A program made the position numbers and the translations under genes. Source: JBCBKP01 sp038746265 (GTDB lineage Bacteria; Planctomycetota; Phycisphaerae; Phycisphaerales; UBA1924). From it: a DNA stretch of 14,764 nucleotides. This document shows, in pieces, positions 1 to 7,921 of the stretch. Under the pieces are notes generated by a model, which saw nothing but the letters and a program-made list of their open reading frames with translations, searched no databases and was not told the origin of the DNA. Every line of letters starts with the position of its first letter. The stretch's first letter is position 1. The stretch spans positions 1 through 14,764 of the forward strand of contig JBCDKU010000069.1 in NCBI GenBank assembly GCA_038746265.1, written 5' to 3'.

Positions 1-1257
1 CCCAAACTCCGAGCACTTCAAGAGCTTTGCCCCATCCATCAGCCGCTCGAAGTCGTACGTCACGGTCTTGGCTGAGATCGCGCCGCCGATGCCCTTGACG
101 ATCAGGTCGGCCGCCTCGGTCCAGCCCAGGTAGCGGAGCATCATCTCGCCCGAGAGGATGACCGAGCCCGGGTTGACCTTGTCCTGGCCCGCGTACTTGG
201 GGGCCGTGCCGTGCGTGGCCTCGAAGATCGCGGTGCCGGTGTCGTAGTTGATGTTGGCGCCCGGGGCGATGCCGATGCCCCCCACGCAGGCGGCGAGGGC
301 GTCGGAGATGTAGTCGCCGTTGAGGTTCATGGTCGCGACGACGTCGTACTCCGCGGGCCGCGTGAGCAGCTGCTGCAGGAACGCGTCGGCGATGACGTCC
401 TTGATGATGATCTGCCTGGGGTTGGAGCGGGCCTTGCCTTCATTTGTCGGGCGGTGCGTGATGTCGCTGTCATTCCGGTCGAGGTCGATGACGTGCCAGG
501 GGCCGCCGTCGAGGGGCTTGGCGCCGAAGTGCTTGGCGGCGACCTCGTAGCCCCACTTCATGAACGCGCCCTCGGTGAACTTCATGATGTTGCCCTTGTG
601 GACAAGCGTCACGGAGGTGCGGCCGTTGTCGATCGCGTACTGGATGGCGGCCTTGACGATCCGCTCGGTGCCCTCCTGCGAGACGGGCTTGATGCCGATG
701 CCGACCGACTCGGGGAAGCGGATTTTCTTGTACTTCTCCTGGAAGACCTCGCCGAAGACCTGCTTGAACTTCTGGGTCTCGGGGTCACCGTCCTCGAACT
801 CGATGCCGGCGTAGATGTCCTCGGAGTTCTCGCGGAAGATGACCATGTCGGTCTTCTCGGGCTCCTTCACGGGGCTGGGCGTGCCGTCGTAGTAGCGGAC
901 GGGGCGGAGGCAGGTGTAGAGGTCGAGCATCTGGCGGAGCGCGACGTTGAGCGAGCGGATGCCGCCGCCGGTGGGGGTGGTGAGGGGCCCCTTGATGCCG
1001 ACGAGGTGGTCCTTGAAGCTGTCAAGGGTGGCATCGGGGAGCCAGTCGCCCGTGGCGTTGTACGACTTCTCGCCCGCGGCGACCTCGAGCCAGTGGATCT
1101 TGCGATCGCCGCCGTAAGCCTTCTCGACGGCCGCATCGAAGACCTTGACGGAGGCGTTCCAGATATCGGGCCCGGTGCCGTCGCCCTCGATGAACGGGAT
1201 GATCGGGTCGGCCGGGACGTTGAGGCCGGCATCGGTCATGGTGATGGGGGTGGGCAT
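1..1257 (-). CDS. icd: NADP-dependent isocitrate dehydrogenase, 3' end cut by window edge
   Basis: Oxidative decarboxylation of isocitrate to 2-oxoglutarate in the TCA cycle; cytosolic. The first 419 codons are present and the protein is open at the left edge. The visible C-terminus (GAKLLKCSEFG) matches the last residues of the E. coli enzyme, so only a few codons and the stop are missing. Family signatures seen in order: IEGDGTGPD near residue 25, GGGIRSLN (the Ser, about 102, corresponds to the substrate-binding, AceK-phosphorylated Ser113 of E. coli), RENSEDIYAGIE, HKGNIMKFTEG, MNLNGDYISDALAA and APKYAGQDKVNPGS. Lys354-Tyr355 in APKYAG are the residues expected for NADP rather than NAD specificity. 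The segment between PW (253-254) and IIIKDV (from 283) is about 28 residues against about 11 in E. coli. Start chosen because an AAGGAG sits 7 nt upstream of this ATG. Divergent from the kinase gene. Confidence 0.96.
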   Translation of the reverse strand, partial: MPTPITMTDAGLNVPADPIIPFIEGDGTGPDIWNASVKVFDAAVEKAYGGDRKIHWLEVAAGEKSYNATGDWLPDATLDSFKDHLVGIKGPLTTPTGGGIRSLNVALRQMLDLYTCLRPVRYYDGTPSPVKEPEKTDMVIFRENSEDIYAGIEFEDGDPETQKFKQVFGEVFQEKYKKIRFPESVGIGIKPVSQEGTERIVKAAIQYAIDNGRTSVTLVHKGNIMKFTEGAFMKWGYEVAAKHFGAKPLDGGPWHVIDLDRNDSDITHRPTNEGKARSNPRQIIIKDVIADAFLQQLLTRPAEYDVVATMNLNGDYISDALAACVGGIGIAPGANINYDTGTAIFEATHGTAPKYAGQDKVNPGSVILSGEMMLRYLGWTEAADLIVKGIGGAISAKTVTYDFERLMDGAKLLKCSEFG

Positions 1258-1552
1258 GGGTCGTCTCCTTCGTCTTTCCCGCTGGCGGGCACTGTCGCGT
1301 GTCCGGATAGCCGGCACACCGCGTGGATTGTTCGAGCGGCAGGATAGGGGCCCTTCCAGAGCGCGAATTTCTGGTCTGGGGCGTTGGGACGGCCGATCTT
1401 TCCCGCTTGCTGCGGAGAAGCACTGGTGATCCGGGGATCGGATACGATGATGTGTCCGTGAGCTCTCGATGGGCCGTGGCGGGCGAAGGCGGGAGTGGGA
1501 GTGCGGTTGAAGAACGGGCCCGGCGGATTCTCCGCGGCCCGGTTAGGTGCTG
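1258..1552. other. Divergent intergenic region between icd and the kinase gene
   Basis: No gene is supported here. It must hold the promoters of both icd and the kinase operon, but I see no convincing -35/-10 pair. Structures seen: a hairpin at 1299-1319 (GTGTCCGG / CCGGcACAC with a one-base bulge), in the icd leader; an inverted repeat CCAGA-N9-TCTGG at 1356-1374, followed by a second TCTGG (1375-1379 overlaps as TCTGGTCTGG), which could be an operator; and a hairpin CGGATAC-GATGAT-GTGTCCG at 1439-1458 whose left arm contains a weak -10-like TACGAT (1443-1448) pointing toward the kinase. All are modest and could be chance in GC-rich DNA. Confidence 0.4.
1265..1270 (-). promoter_or_regulatory. 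Shine-Dalgarno site of icd
   Basis: Reads AAGGAG on the minus strand, ending 7 nt before the ATG at 1257. It is one of the clearest ribosome binding sites in the window and fixes the icd start. Confidence 0.85.
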
Positions 1553-4500
1553 ATGAGCGACGCCATTCCGAATGTTCTCGGACCCTACCGCGTCGAGCGT
1601 GAGCTCGGCCGTGGCGGCATGGGCGTCGTCTATTTGGGCGTCGATCCCAGGCTCGATCGGCAGGTCGCGATCAAGATGCTGCCCGCGAAGGTCTCGCAGG
1701 ACGCCGAGCGGCTGGCGCGGTTCGAGCGGGAAGCCAAGACCCTCGCGGCCCTGAACCACCCGAACCTCGCGGGCGTCTACGGCCTCCACGAGCATGAGGG
1801 CCAGCAACTGCTCGTGATGGAGTACGTCCCGGGGCTCACGCTGACCGACCGGATCGAGGCCGAGACGGTGCCAGTCGATGAGGCGGTCGGGATCTGCATG
1901 CAGGTCGCGGCGGGCCTCGAGGCGGCGCACGACCAGAACGTCATCCACCGCGACATCAAGCCCGCGAACATCCGCATCCGCCCGGACGGCGCGGTGAAGC
2001 TGCTCGACTTCGGGCTCGCCAAGCCCGACGCCGGGCCGTTCGCGTCAACGGGCGACGACGACGAGACGCTCTCGATCGCGGGGACGGCGATGGGGCGCGT
2101 CCTGGGCACGGCCGGCTACATGAGCCCGGAGCAGGCCCGCGGCAAGCCCGTCGATAAGCGGACGGACATCTGGGCGTTCGGCTGCGTGCTGTTCGAGTGC
2201 CTCGCGGGCTCGCGGGCGTTCGGCGGCGAGACGCCCATGGACGCGATCGTCGCGGTGCTCGAGCGTGAGCCGCCCTGGAGCCGTCTGCCGCCGCAGACGC
2301 CCGAGCGCGTGATCGACCTGATCCAGCGGTGCCTCGAGAAGGACGACAAGCGGCGGCTTCGTGATATCGGGGACGCCCGCATCGAGCTCGACGACGCGCT
2401 GCGCCGCCTGAGCCACAACGAGGACGCGATGCCCGCCCGCGGCCCGCGCCAGCTCGGCGGCAAGCGGCGGACCGGCTCGGGCTCGGGCTTCCAGCGCGGC
2501 AGCGGCTCGGGGGCCCACCCGAGCGTCTTCGGCATCGGCTTCGGCACCTCGACCTCGGGCATGGTGCTCGGCAACCTTCCCGCGCCCGTCACAAGCTTCA
2601 TCGGGCGCACCGAGGAGGTCGAGACCGTCAGCACGCTGCTCGACCGCTCGCGTCTGGTCACGCTCGCCGGCTCGGGCGGGTGCGGCAAGACGCGGCTCGC
2701 GCTCGAGGTCGCCCGCGGCCGCGCGGAGTTCTACGACGACGGCGTCTGGCTCATCGACCTCGCGGGCATCAACGACAGCTCGACCGTGGGCGAGACCGTC
2801 GCCGCCGCGCTGGGCCTAGGCGAGGCCCGTGACCGCCGACCGCTCGACCTGCTGTGCGAGACGCTCGCCGACCGCGCGCCGCTGCTGATCCTCGACAACT
2901 GCGAGCACGTACTCGAGGGCTGCCGCGCGCTCGTCGGTCAGCTGCTCACCGCGTGCCCCGGGCTCGTGATGATCGCAACGAGCCGCGAGGCGCTGGGTGT
3001 GCCGGGCGAGGCGCTGTTCCGTGTGCCGTCGCTGCGGATGCCCAGCGCCGATCAGATCGACGACCTCAAGGCGCTCGCACGCAACGAGTCGGTCACACTC
3101 TTCCTCGACCGCGCCCGCGCCGCCAAACCCGCGTTCGAGCTCGACACGGGCAACGCCGCCGAGGTGGTCGCGATCTGCCGCGAGCTCGACGGCATCCCGC
3201 TCGCCATCGAGCTCGCCGCGGCCCGCGTCAAGCTGCTCACGCCCGGGCAAATCGCCGAACGCCTCAAGGATCGCTTCAAACTCCTCCGCGGCAACTCGGG
3301 CGTGAGCCTGCCGAGGCAGCAGACGCTGCTCGCCGCGATCGAGTGGAGCTACGAGAACCTCGAGGACATCGAGCGCATCGTGCTCCGCCGCCTCTCGACG
3401 TTCCGGGGCGGCATGACGATCTCCGCGGCCGAGCACGTCGCCGCCGCCGACGGCACCGACGACGGCGCGATCCCGACGATCGAGGATTGGGAGGTTCTCG
3501 AGCTGATCGCGCAGCTCGTCGATAAGTCGATGCTCATCGTCGAGGACACCGCCGACACCGGACCCTCCGGCAAGTCGCAGCCCAACCAGCCGCGCGAGAC
3601 ACGCTACCGCATGCTCGAGAGCATCCGGCAGTACGCGGCCGAGCGGCTCGACGAATCGGGCGAGACGAGCGACTGCCGCGACCGCCACCTCGAGTGGCAC
3701 GCCAAGCTCGCGAACCGCGCCGAGCCCAGACTGACGGGCCCCGATCAACGCGCATGGCTCCACCGCCTCGAGGTCGAGCACGAGGACATCCGCACCGCGG
3801 TCGATTGGGTCCTCGACGGCGAGGGCGATCTCGAGCTCGGCAGGCAGGTCGCGGGCGGCGTCTGGCGCTACTGGGCCTACCGCGGTCACATCGCCGAGGG
3901 CCGCAAGCTGCTCGCCCGCCTCGACGCCGCGGGCCAGGGCGGCTCGCCCACCGCGAGCTGGGCCCGTATCCGCGAGGGCATGAGCTGGATCGCGATGATG
4001 GTGGGCGACCTCGGCACCGCCGTCTCGTTCGGCCGCGCGGGCCTGGAGATCGCCCGCGCGTCCAAGGACGACGCCGCGACCGCGAACCTGCTCCAGTGCC
4101 TCGGTCAGGCGTGCCTAGGCGAACGCCTCGCGACGCGCGCGCTCGACTACTTCGAAGAGGCCCTCGCGATCAGCCGCCGCCTCAACAAGCACACGACCGT
4201 CGCGGCGGTTCTCTACGCGATCGCCGAGTCGCACCGCCAGCTCGGCGGACTCGACCGCGCCGAGACCGAATACAACGAGGTCACCGCGATCATCGAGCGG
4301 CAGGGCGAGGTCCTGCTCGCCGCGCAGGCAGAAGCGGGCCGCGCGTGGGTCGCCCTCGCCCGGGGCGAGACCTCAACCGCGCGCGACCGGGCCCGGTCCG
4401 CGATCGAGATGGCGGTCGGCGTCGGCGCGCTCGCGGAGCTCCCGGGCCTGCTCGAGCTGCTCGCGTCGGTCCTCGCCGCCGAGGACCAGTTCGAGGCCGC

Positions 4501-4717
4501 CGCACGGCTGATCGGCGCCGCGAGGAACGCCCGCCGCGCGCTCGCGTGTCCGCTGCGTCCGTCGGCCGAGGACGACCTCGCGCCCGCGATCGAGAAGCTC
4601 GCCGAAGCCGAGGATCAGGACGCGGTCGAGGCCGCGATGGAAGAGGGCGAACGCCTCAAGCTCCGCAAGGCGATCCGCGAGGCACTCGATCAGGCCCGGG
4701 CGGAGCCCGCCGGATAG
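1553..4717 (+). CDS. Ser/Thr protein kinase fused to STAND-type NTPase and TPR-like repeats
   Basis: Soluble signalling protein of 1054 residues; no membrane segment seen. Residues about 12-285 are a complete Hanks-type kinase: GRGGMG loop (19-24), VAIK Lys41, Glu60 of helix C, HRDIKPAN with catalytic Asp134, DFG at 152-154 and the SPE motif after a long activation loop. A Gly/Ser-rich linker (about 290-340) leads to a STAND ATPase of the AfsR/NB-ARC-like kind: Walker A GSGGCGKT (373-380), Walker B LLILDN with Asp448, ATSRE sensor, GIPLA (547-551), then a winged-helix-like part ending in MLESIRQYAAERL (from 687). About 740-1054 is helical TPR-like sequence. In the family, the TPR end senses, the NTPase switches or oligomerises, and the N-terminal domain is the output. 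ATG 1553 preferred over GTG 1547, six bases upstream in frame; no clear Shine-Dalgarno. The target is unknown. Confidence 0.93.
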   Translation: MSDAIPNVLGPYRVERELGRGGMGVVYLGVDPRLDRQVAIKMLPAKVSQDAERLARFEREAKTLAALNHPNLAGVYGLHEHEGQQLLVMEYVPGLTLTDRIEAETVPVDEAVGICMQVAAGLEAAHDQNVIHRDIKPANIRIRPDGAVKLLDFGLAKPDAGPFASTGDDDETLSIAGTAMGRVLGTAGYMSPEQARGKPVDKRTDIWAFGCVLFECLAGSRAFGGETPMDAIVAVLEREPPWSRLPPQTPERVIDLIQRCLEKDDKRRLRDIGDARIELDDALRRLSHNEDAMPARGPRQLGGKRRTGSGSGFQRGSGSGAHPSVFGIGFGTSTSGMVLGNLPAPVTSFIGRTEEVETVSTLLDRSRLVTLAGSGGCGKTRLALEVARGRAEFYDDGVWLIDLAGINDSSTVGETVAAALGLGEARDRRPLDLLCETLADRAPLLILDNCEHVLEGCRALVGQLLTACPGLVMIATSREALGVPGEALFRVPSLRMPSADQIDDLKALARNESVTLFLDRARAAKPAFELDTGNAAEVVAICRELDGIPLAIELAAARVKLLTPGQIAERLKDRFKLLRGNSGVSLPRQQTLLAAIEWSYENLEDIERIVLRRLSTFRGGMTISAAEHVAAADGTDDGAIPTIEDWEVLELIAQLVDKSMLIVEDTADTGPSGKSQPNQPRETRYRMLESIRQYAAERLDESGETSDCRDRHLEWHAKLANRAEPRLTGPDQRAWLHRLEVEHEDIRTAVDWVLDGEGDLELGRQVAGGVWRYWAYRGHIAEGRKLLARLDAAGQGGSPTASWARIREGMSWIAMMVGDLGTAVSFGRAGLEIARASKDDAATANLLQCLGQACLGERLATRALDYFEEALAISRRLNKHTTVAAVLYAIAESHRQLGGLDRAETEYNEVTAIIERQGEVLLAAQAEAGRAWVALARGETSTARDRARSAIEMAVGVGALAELPGLLELLASVLAAEDQFEAAARLIGAARNARRALACPLRPSAEDDLAPAIEKLAEAEDQDAVEAAMEEGERLKLRKAIREALDQARAEPAG

Positions 4718-4762
4718 TCAGAGCCCGCCGGGCATGCTGCGCCGTGAGCAAGCCCGAGCCCG

Positions 4763-4768
4763 TACCCT
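4763..4768 (+). promoter_or_regulatory. Possible -10 element (TACCCT) of a leaderless coaD transcript
   Basis: TACCCT fits the TANNNT core and ends 6 nt before the coaD ATG, which has no Shine-Dalgarno. The same arrangement appears at groES and at the polyprenyl synthase start. Weak on its own; no -35 is evident. Confidence 0.25.
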
Positions 4769-4774
4769 TCTCCG

Positions 4775-5311
4775 ATGCCCACCGCCGCCGTCTATGCAGG
4801 CAGCTTCGACCCGCCGACCAACGGCCACGCGTGGATGATCCGCCGCGGCGCCGCGATGTTCCCGAAGCTCATCATCGCCGTCGCCCGCAACCCCGAGAAG
4901 AAATACACCTTCCCGCTCGAGCAGCGCCTCACTTGGCTCCGCGACATCGCCGCCCCGTTCGAGAACGTCGAGGTCGCGGCGATCGAGAACGCCTTCCTCG
5001 CGCACTACGCCCGCGACCGCGGCGCCCAGTACGTCATCCGCGGCATCCGCAACGAGGACGACTACCAGTACGAGCGCGCGATGCGCTACGTCAACGCCGA
5101 CCTCAACCCCGATCTCTCGACCGTGTTCCTGATTCCGCCGCGGTCGCTCTGCGAGATCAGTTCCAGCTTTGTCAAGGGGATGATCGGGCCCGAGGGCTGG
5201 GAGCCGATCGTCGAGCGGTACGTCCCGGCTGCCGTCTACCGTGATCTGGACGCATGGGTTGGTGCGGGTTTCCCGAAGAACCCCGACGACCAGCAGCCCT
5301 CGGTCTCATAA
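4775..5311 (+). CDS. coaD: Pantetheine-phosphate adenylyltransferase (coenzyme A synthesis)
   Basis: Transfers AMP from ATP to 4'-phosphopantetheine, giving dephospho-CoA, the penultimate step of CoA synthesis; cytosolic. Residues 9-18, GSFDPPTNGH, are the nucleotidyltransferase signature with the T/HxGH-type His18. Further family blocks: RNPEKKYTFPLEQR, VIRGIRNEDDYQYE (ATP/phosphate binding), and EISSSFVKG (127-135), the C-terminal CoaD hallmark, followed by YVPAAVY. At 178 residues it is slightly longer than the usual 155-165, the extra being a C-terminal tail. It starts 57 nt after the kinase stop and could share its transcript. No Shine-Dalgarno precedes the ATG; no better in-frame start is apparent. 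Confidence 0.93.
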   Translation: MPTAAVYAGSFDPPTNGHAWMIRRGAAMFPKLIIAVARNPEKKYTFPLEQRLTWLRDIAAPFENVEVAAIENAFLAHYARDRGAQYVIRGIRNEDDYQYERAMRYVNADLNPDLSTVFLIPPRSLCEISSSFVKGMIGPEGWEPIVERYVPAAVYRDLDAWVGAGFPKNPDDQQPSVS

Positions 5312-5369
5312 CGCGCCGAGAAGACCTTTCCGCCGCAACCAACGACGCTCGCTCAGGGAATCACACACC

Positions 5370-6500
5370 ATGATCCGCTCGAGAATCGCCGCTTCGCTTG
5401 TCGCTGTCCTCGCTGCCGTGAGCCTGGCCCAGGAATCACGCCGGCCGCAGACGCCCGAGTTGCCGCTGCCGTATCCGACGGAGGAGATCACCTTCGCGAG
5501 CGAGGACGAGGGCGTCACGCTCGCCGGCACGATGTCGCTGCCCGACGCGGGCGAGCACGGCCCCGGGCCCTACCCCGCGGTCGTGCTGGTGACCGGTTCG
5601 GGCCCGCAGGACCGCGACCAAACGGTGGAGTACGGGGACCCGCCCTATCACAAGACCTTCGCGGTGATCGCGGACCATCTCGCGCGTCACGGCATCGCGA
5701 CGCTGCGCTACGACGACCGCAGCATGGGCGCCTCGATCCTTGAGGATCCCGCAGCCGGGAAGGCGCAGACAACCAGGGCGTTCTCGCTCGATGCCGCGGC
5801 CGCGCTCACGACCGCGAAGGCGCACACGAAGATCGACGCCGAGCGTGTCGGCATGCTGGGGCACTCGGAGGGTGGCCTCATCGCCGCCATGCTCATGAAA
5901 CGGGGCGACCTCGACGGCCCGGCCGTGCTCCTCGCCGCCAACGTCATCCAGGGCACGCGCGTCATCGTGGGTCAGTTCCCGGCCGCGTGGGAGGCCCAGG
6001 GCATGCCGGAGAACAGGCTGCGTCGGACAACCGAGCACATGGAGCTGGTCGTCGATGCCGCCAAGGTGGGCGATATCGGCAACGTCCGCAAGAACCTCTT
6101 CGCGATCGCCCGCATCCAAGCCGGCATGGCGCTGGTCGAAACGATTGAGGAGCGAATCGCGCCACAGATCGAATACTTCACAAGCCAGTGGATGCGAGGC
6201 TTCCTCAACTACGACCCCGAGCTTGATCTTGTCTGGGCCAAGGCGCCGGTGCTCGCCATGTTCGGCGGCCGCGACCTGCAGATCCTCGAAGAGGACAACG
6301 TGCCGATCGCGGAGGAGATCCTGCCGCGCTGGCCCGAGGGCTCCGAGGTCGTCGTGATCCCCGAGGCCAACCACCTCTTCCAGGAAGCCGAGACGGGCAG
6401 CAGCATCGAGTACGTCCTGCTCGATCAGACCATCATGCCCGAAGTACTCAACAAGATCAGCATGTGGCTGCGGGCGCAGTACGGGCTCGACAGCAACTAA
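5370..6500 (+). CDS. Exported alpha/beta hydrolase (serine hydrolase, esterase/dienelactone-hydrolase-like)
   Basis: Predicted secreted or periplasmic serine hydrolase of 376 residues; substrate unknown. Residues 1 to about 21 form a signal peptide: positive MIRSR, a hydrophobic A/V/L core and a likely cleavage after SLA. The mature domain has VLVTGSGPQDRDQ (the GSGPQDRD block of this family, near the oxyanion hole), HGIATLRYDDRS, the nucleophile elbow GHSEGG with Ser166, FGGRD with Asp302 and EANHLF with His335, a complete Ser-Asp-His triad in the right order. The segment between Ser166 and Asp302 is a helical cap. The reading frame is open further upstream, but ATG 5370 is preferred because it places the signal peptide at the N-terminus; a weak CAGGGAA lies about 9 nt upstream. 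It lies 58 nt after coaD. Confidence 0.88.
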   Translation: MIRSRIAASLVAVLAAVSLAQESRRPQTPELPLPYPTEEITFASEDEGVTLAGTMSLPDAGEHGPGPYPAVVLVTGSGPQDRDQTVEYGDPPYHKTFAVIADHLARHGIATLRYDDRSMGASILEDPAAGKAQTTRAFSLDAAAALTTAKAHTKIDAERVGMLGHSEGGLIAAMLMKRGDLDGPAVLLAANVIQGTRVIVGQFPAAWEAQGMPENRLRRTTEHMELVVDAAKVGDIGNVRKNLFAIARIQAGMALVETIEERIAPQIEYFTSQWMRGFLNYDPELDLVWAKAPVLAMFGGRDLQILEEDNVPIAEEILPRWPEGSEVVVIPEANHLFQEAETGSSIEYVLLDQTIMPEVLNKISMWLRAQYGLDSN

Positions 6501-6509
6501 CCGGAGCCG

Positions 6510-7892
6510 TCAAGCCTCGTACAGCCGCGCGAACTCCGCGAAGTACGAGGGGTAGGTCTTCGCGACGCACTGCGGCTCGCGGATCACAACACCCTCCCGC
6601 CGCAGCGCGACGAGGCCGAGCGACATCGCCATGCGGTGATCGTCGTAGGTGTCGAACTCGACCGGGCCCTCGGCCATCCGATCGGGCGGGGTGATCGTCA
6701 TGACGTCGTCGTCGCCGTTGATGCGGTCCTCGACCTTGACGCCCAGCTTGCCCAGCTCGTTCTGGAGCGCCGCGATGCGGTCGGTCTCCTTGACGCGGAG
6801 CGTCCGGACGCCGCGGAGCACACTCATGCCGTCCGCGAATGCGCAGACAACCGCAAGCGCGAGCGTGGCGTCGGGCATGTCGGTCATGTTCGCCATGATG
6901 GGCGACAGCCTCCGCGGCCCGCGCACCGACACCAGCCCGCCCGCGTGCTCGACGGACGCGCCCATACGGCCCATCAGATCCGCCAGCTCCGTGTCGCCCT
7001 GCGAGGAGTTCTGCCGAAGCCCCTCGACCGACACCCGCTGCTCCGGCAGCAGCGCGCCGGCCACCCACCAGTAGGTCCCGCCGCTCGCGTCGGGCTCGAC
7101 ATCGAGCTCGAACGCGTCGAGCCCCTCAAGCACCCGGATCGTGCGCAGGTCGTCGCTCGCACGCACCTGCGCCCCGACCTCGTCGAGCAGCTCGAGCGTC
7201 ATGCGCACATACGAGGCGCTCGTGATCTCGCCCGAGAGCGTGAGCGTCAGCCCGCCCGGCAGGAACGGAGCGGTCAGCAAGAGCGCCGAGACATACTGAC
7301 TCGACTGCGTCCGCCCGATCTCGATGGGCTCTCCCGGGATCGACTTCGGCGCGGTGATCGTGACCGGCGGGCAATCGGGCGAGCCCGCGTGCTCGACGGT
7401 CGCGCCGAGGCGCCGCAGCAGATCGGTCAGTTCACCGATCGGGCGCTGCCGCATCCGCTCGTTGCCGTCCACGGTGATGGGCTCGTCCGAGCACAGCGCC
7501 GCCGCGGTCAGGAACCGCGTCGCCGTCCCCGCGTTGTTGAGGTTGACCGTCGCGCCGCCCTCGGGCGTCTTCCACCGCCCGGCCACGCCCGTGATCCGGA
7601 CACAGCCCGGCTCCGACCGGTCCACTTGGGCACCCAGCGTCGAGATCGCCTGGAGCATCCGCTCGGCGTCGTCGGCCGCGAGCAGCGGGTGCCGGAGCGT
7701 CGTCGTGCCGTTCGCGAGGGCGGCGAGCAGCAGGGCCCGGTTCGTCAGGCTCTTGGACCCCGGCGGCCGCACGCGGAGATCGAGCGGGGCTTTGCCGGGC
7801 GAACGCGACCACTTCGGCAGGACCAGCGGGTCCGGCAGGTCGGCAAGCGGCAGGCGGAGCGTCTCCAGCGAGGCGGGCTCGGGCGTCGTCAC
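6510..7892 (-). CDS. aroA: 3-phosphoshikimate 1-carboxyvinyltransferase (EPSP synthase)
   Basis: Condenses shikimate-3-phosphate with phosphoenolpyruvate in chorismate synthesis. 460 residues. Expected residues seen: Lys47 in PPGSKSLTNR, NAGTATRFLTAA, the Arg of RMRQRPIGEL, SQYVSALLL with its substrate-binding Gln, catalytic Asp in MPDATLALA, Glu and Arg in LRVKETDRIAA, Arg in YDDHRMAMS, and Lys in the C-terminal KTYPSYF. The NAGTATRF block resembles the fungal AROM type more than the NAGTAMRP of E. coli, with Phe at the position of E. coli Pro101. About 35 residues precede the usual N-terminus. Start is GTG, supported by a GGGGAG 8 nt upstream. It begins 29 nt after groES, as the last gene of the minus-strand group, and converges on the hydrolase with a 9-bp gap. 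Confidence 0.96.
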   Translation of the reverse strand: MTTPEPASLETLRLPLADLPDPLVLPKWSRSPGKAPLDLRVRPPGSKSLTNRALLLAALANGTTTLRHPLLAADDAERMLQAISTLGAQVDRSEPGCVRITGVAGRWKTPEGGATVNLNNAGTATRFLTAAALCSDEPITVDGNERMRQRPIGELTDLLRRLGATVEHAGSPDCPPVTITAPKSIPGEPIEIGRTQSSQYVSALLLTAPFLPGGLTLTLSGEITSASYVRMTLELLDEVGAQVRASDDLRTIRVLEGLDAFELDVEPDASGGTYWWVAGALLPEQRVSVEGLRQNSSQGDTELADLMGRMGASVEHAGGLVSVRGPRRLSPIMANMTDMPDATLALAVVCAFADGMSVLRGVRTLRVKETDRIAALQNELGKLGVKVEDRINGDDDVMTITPPDRMAEGPVEFDTYDDHRMAMSLGLVALRREGVVIREPQCVAKTYPSYFAEFARLYEA

Positions 7893-7900
7893 GGCGTGGT

Positions 7901-7906
7901 CTCCCC
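7901..7906 (-). promoter_or_regulatory. Shine-Dalgarno site of aroA, supporting a GTG start
   Basis: Reads GGGGAG on the minus strand and ends 8 nt before the GTG at 7892. This supports the GTG and hence the N-terminal extension of AroA. Confidence 0.7.
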
Positions 7907-7921
7907 GCTCGCGGGCGTGGG

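Noticed and set aside
211..1347. Long plus-strand open frame opposite icd
   Set aside because: It is the reverse-frame shadow of icd: low-complexity Val/Gly/Asp/Leu composition, no domain, and icd is certain.
4718..4745. Possible terminator after the kinase gene (GCCC-GCC-GGGC)
   Set aside because: Four-bp stem with no T tract; too weak to call.
3694..5244. 516-codon plus-strand open frame overlapping the kinase end and coaD
   Set aside because: Arg/Pro/Gly-rich product typical of a shifted frame in GC-rich DNA; both genes it overlaps have strong family motifs.
5241..5369. N-terminal extension of the hydrolase frame upstream of ATG 5370
   Set aside because: It overlaps coaD, is basic and disordered, and would bury the signal peptide 43 residues inside.
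5436..6374. Minus-strand open frame opposite the hydrolase
   Set aside because: Shadow frame with no motifs; the plus-strand hydrolase has a signal peptide and full catalytic triad.
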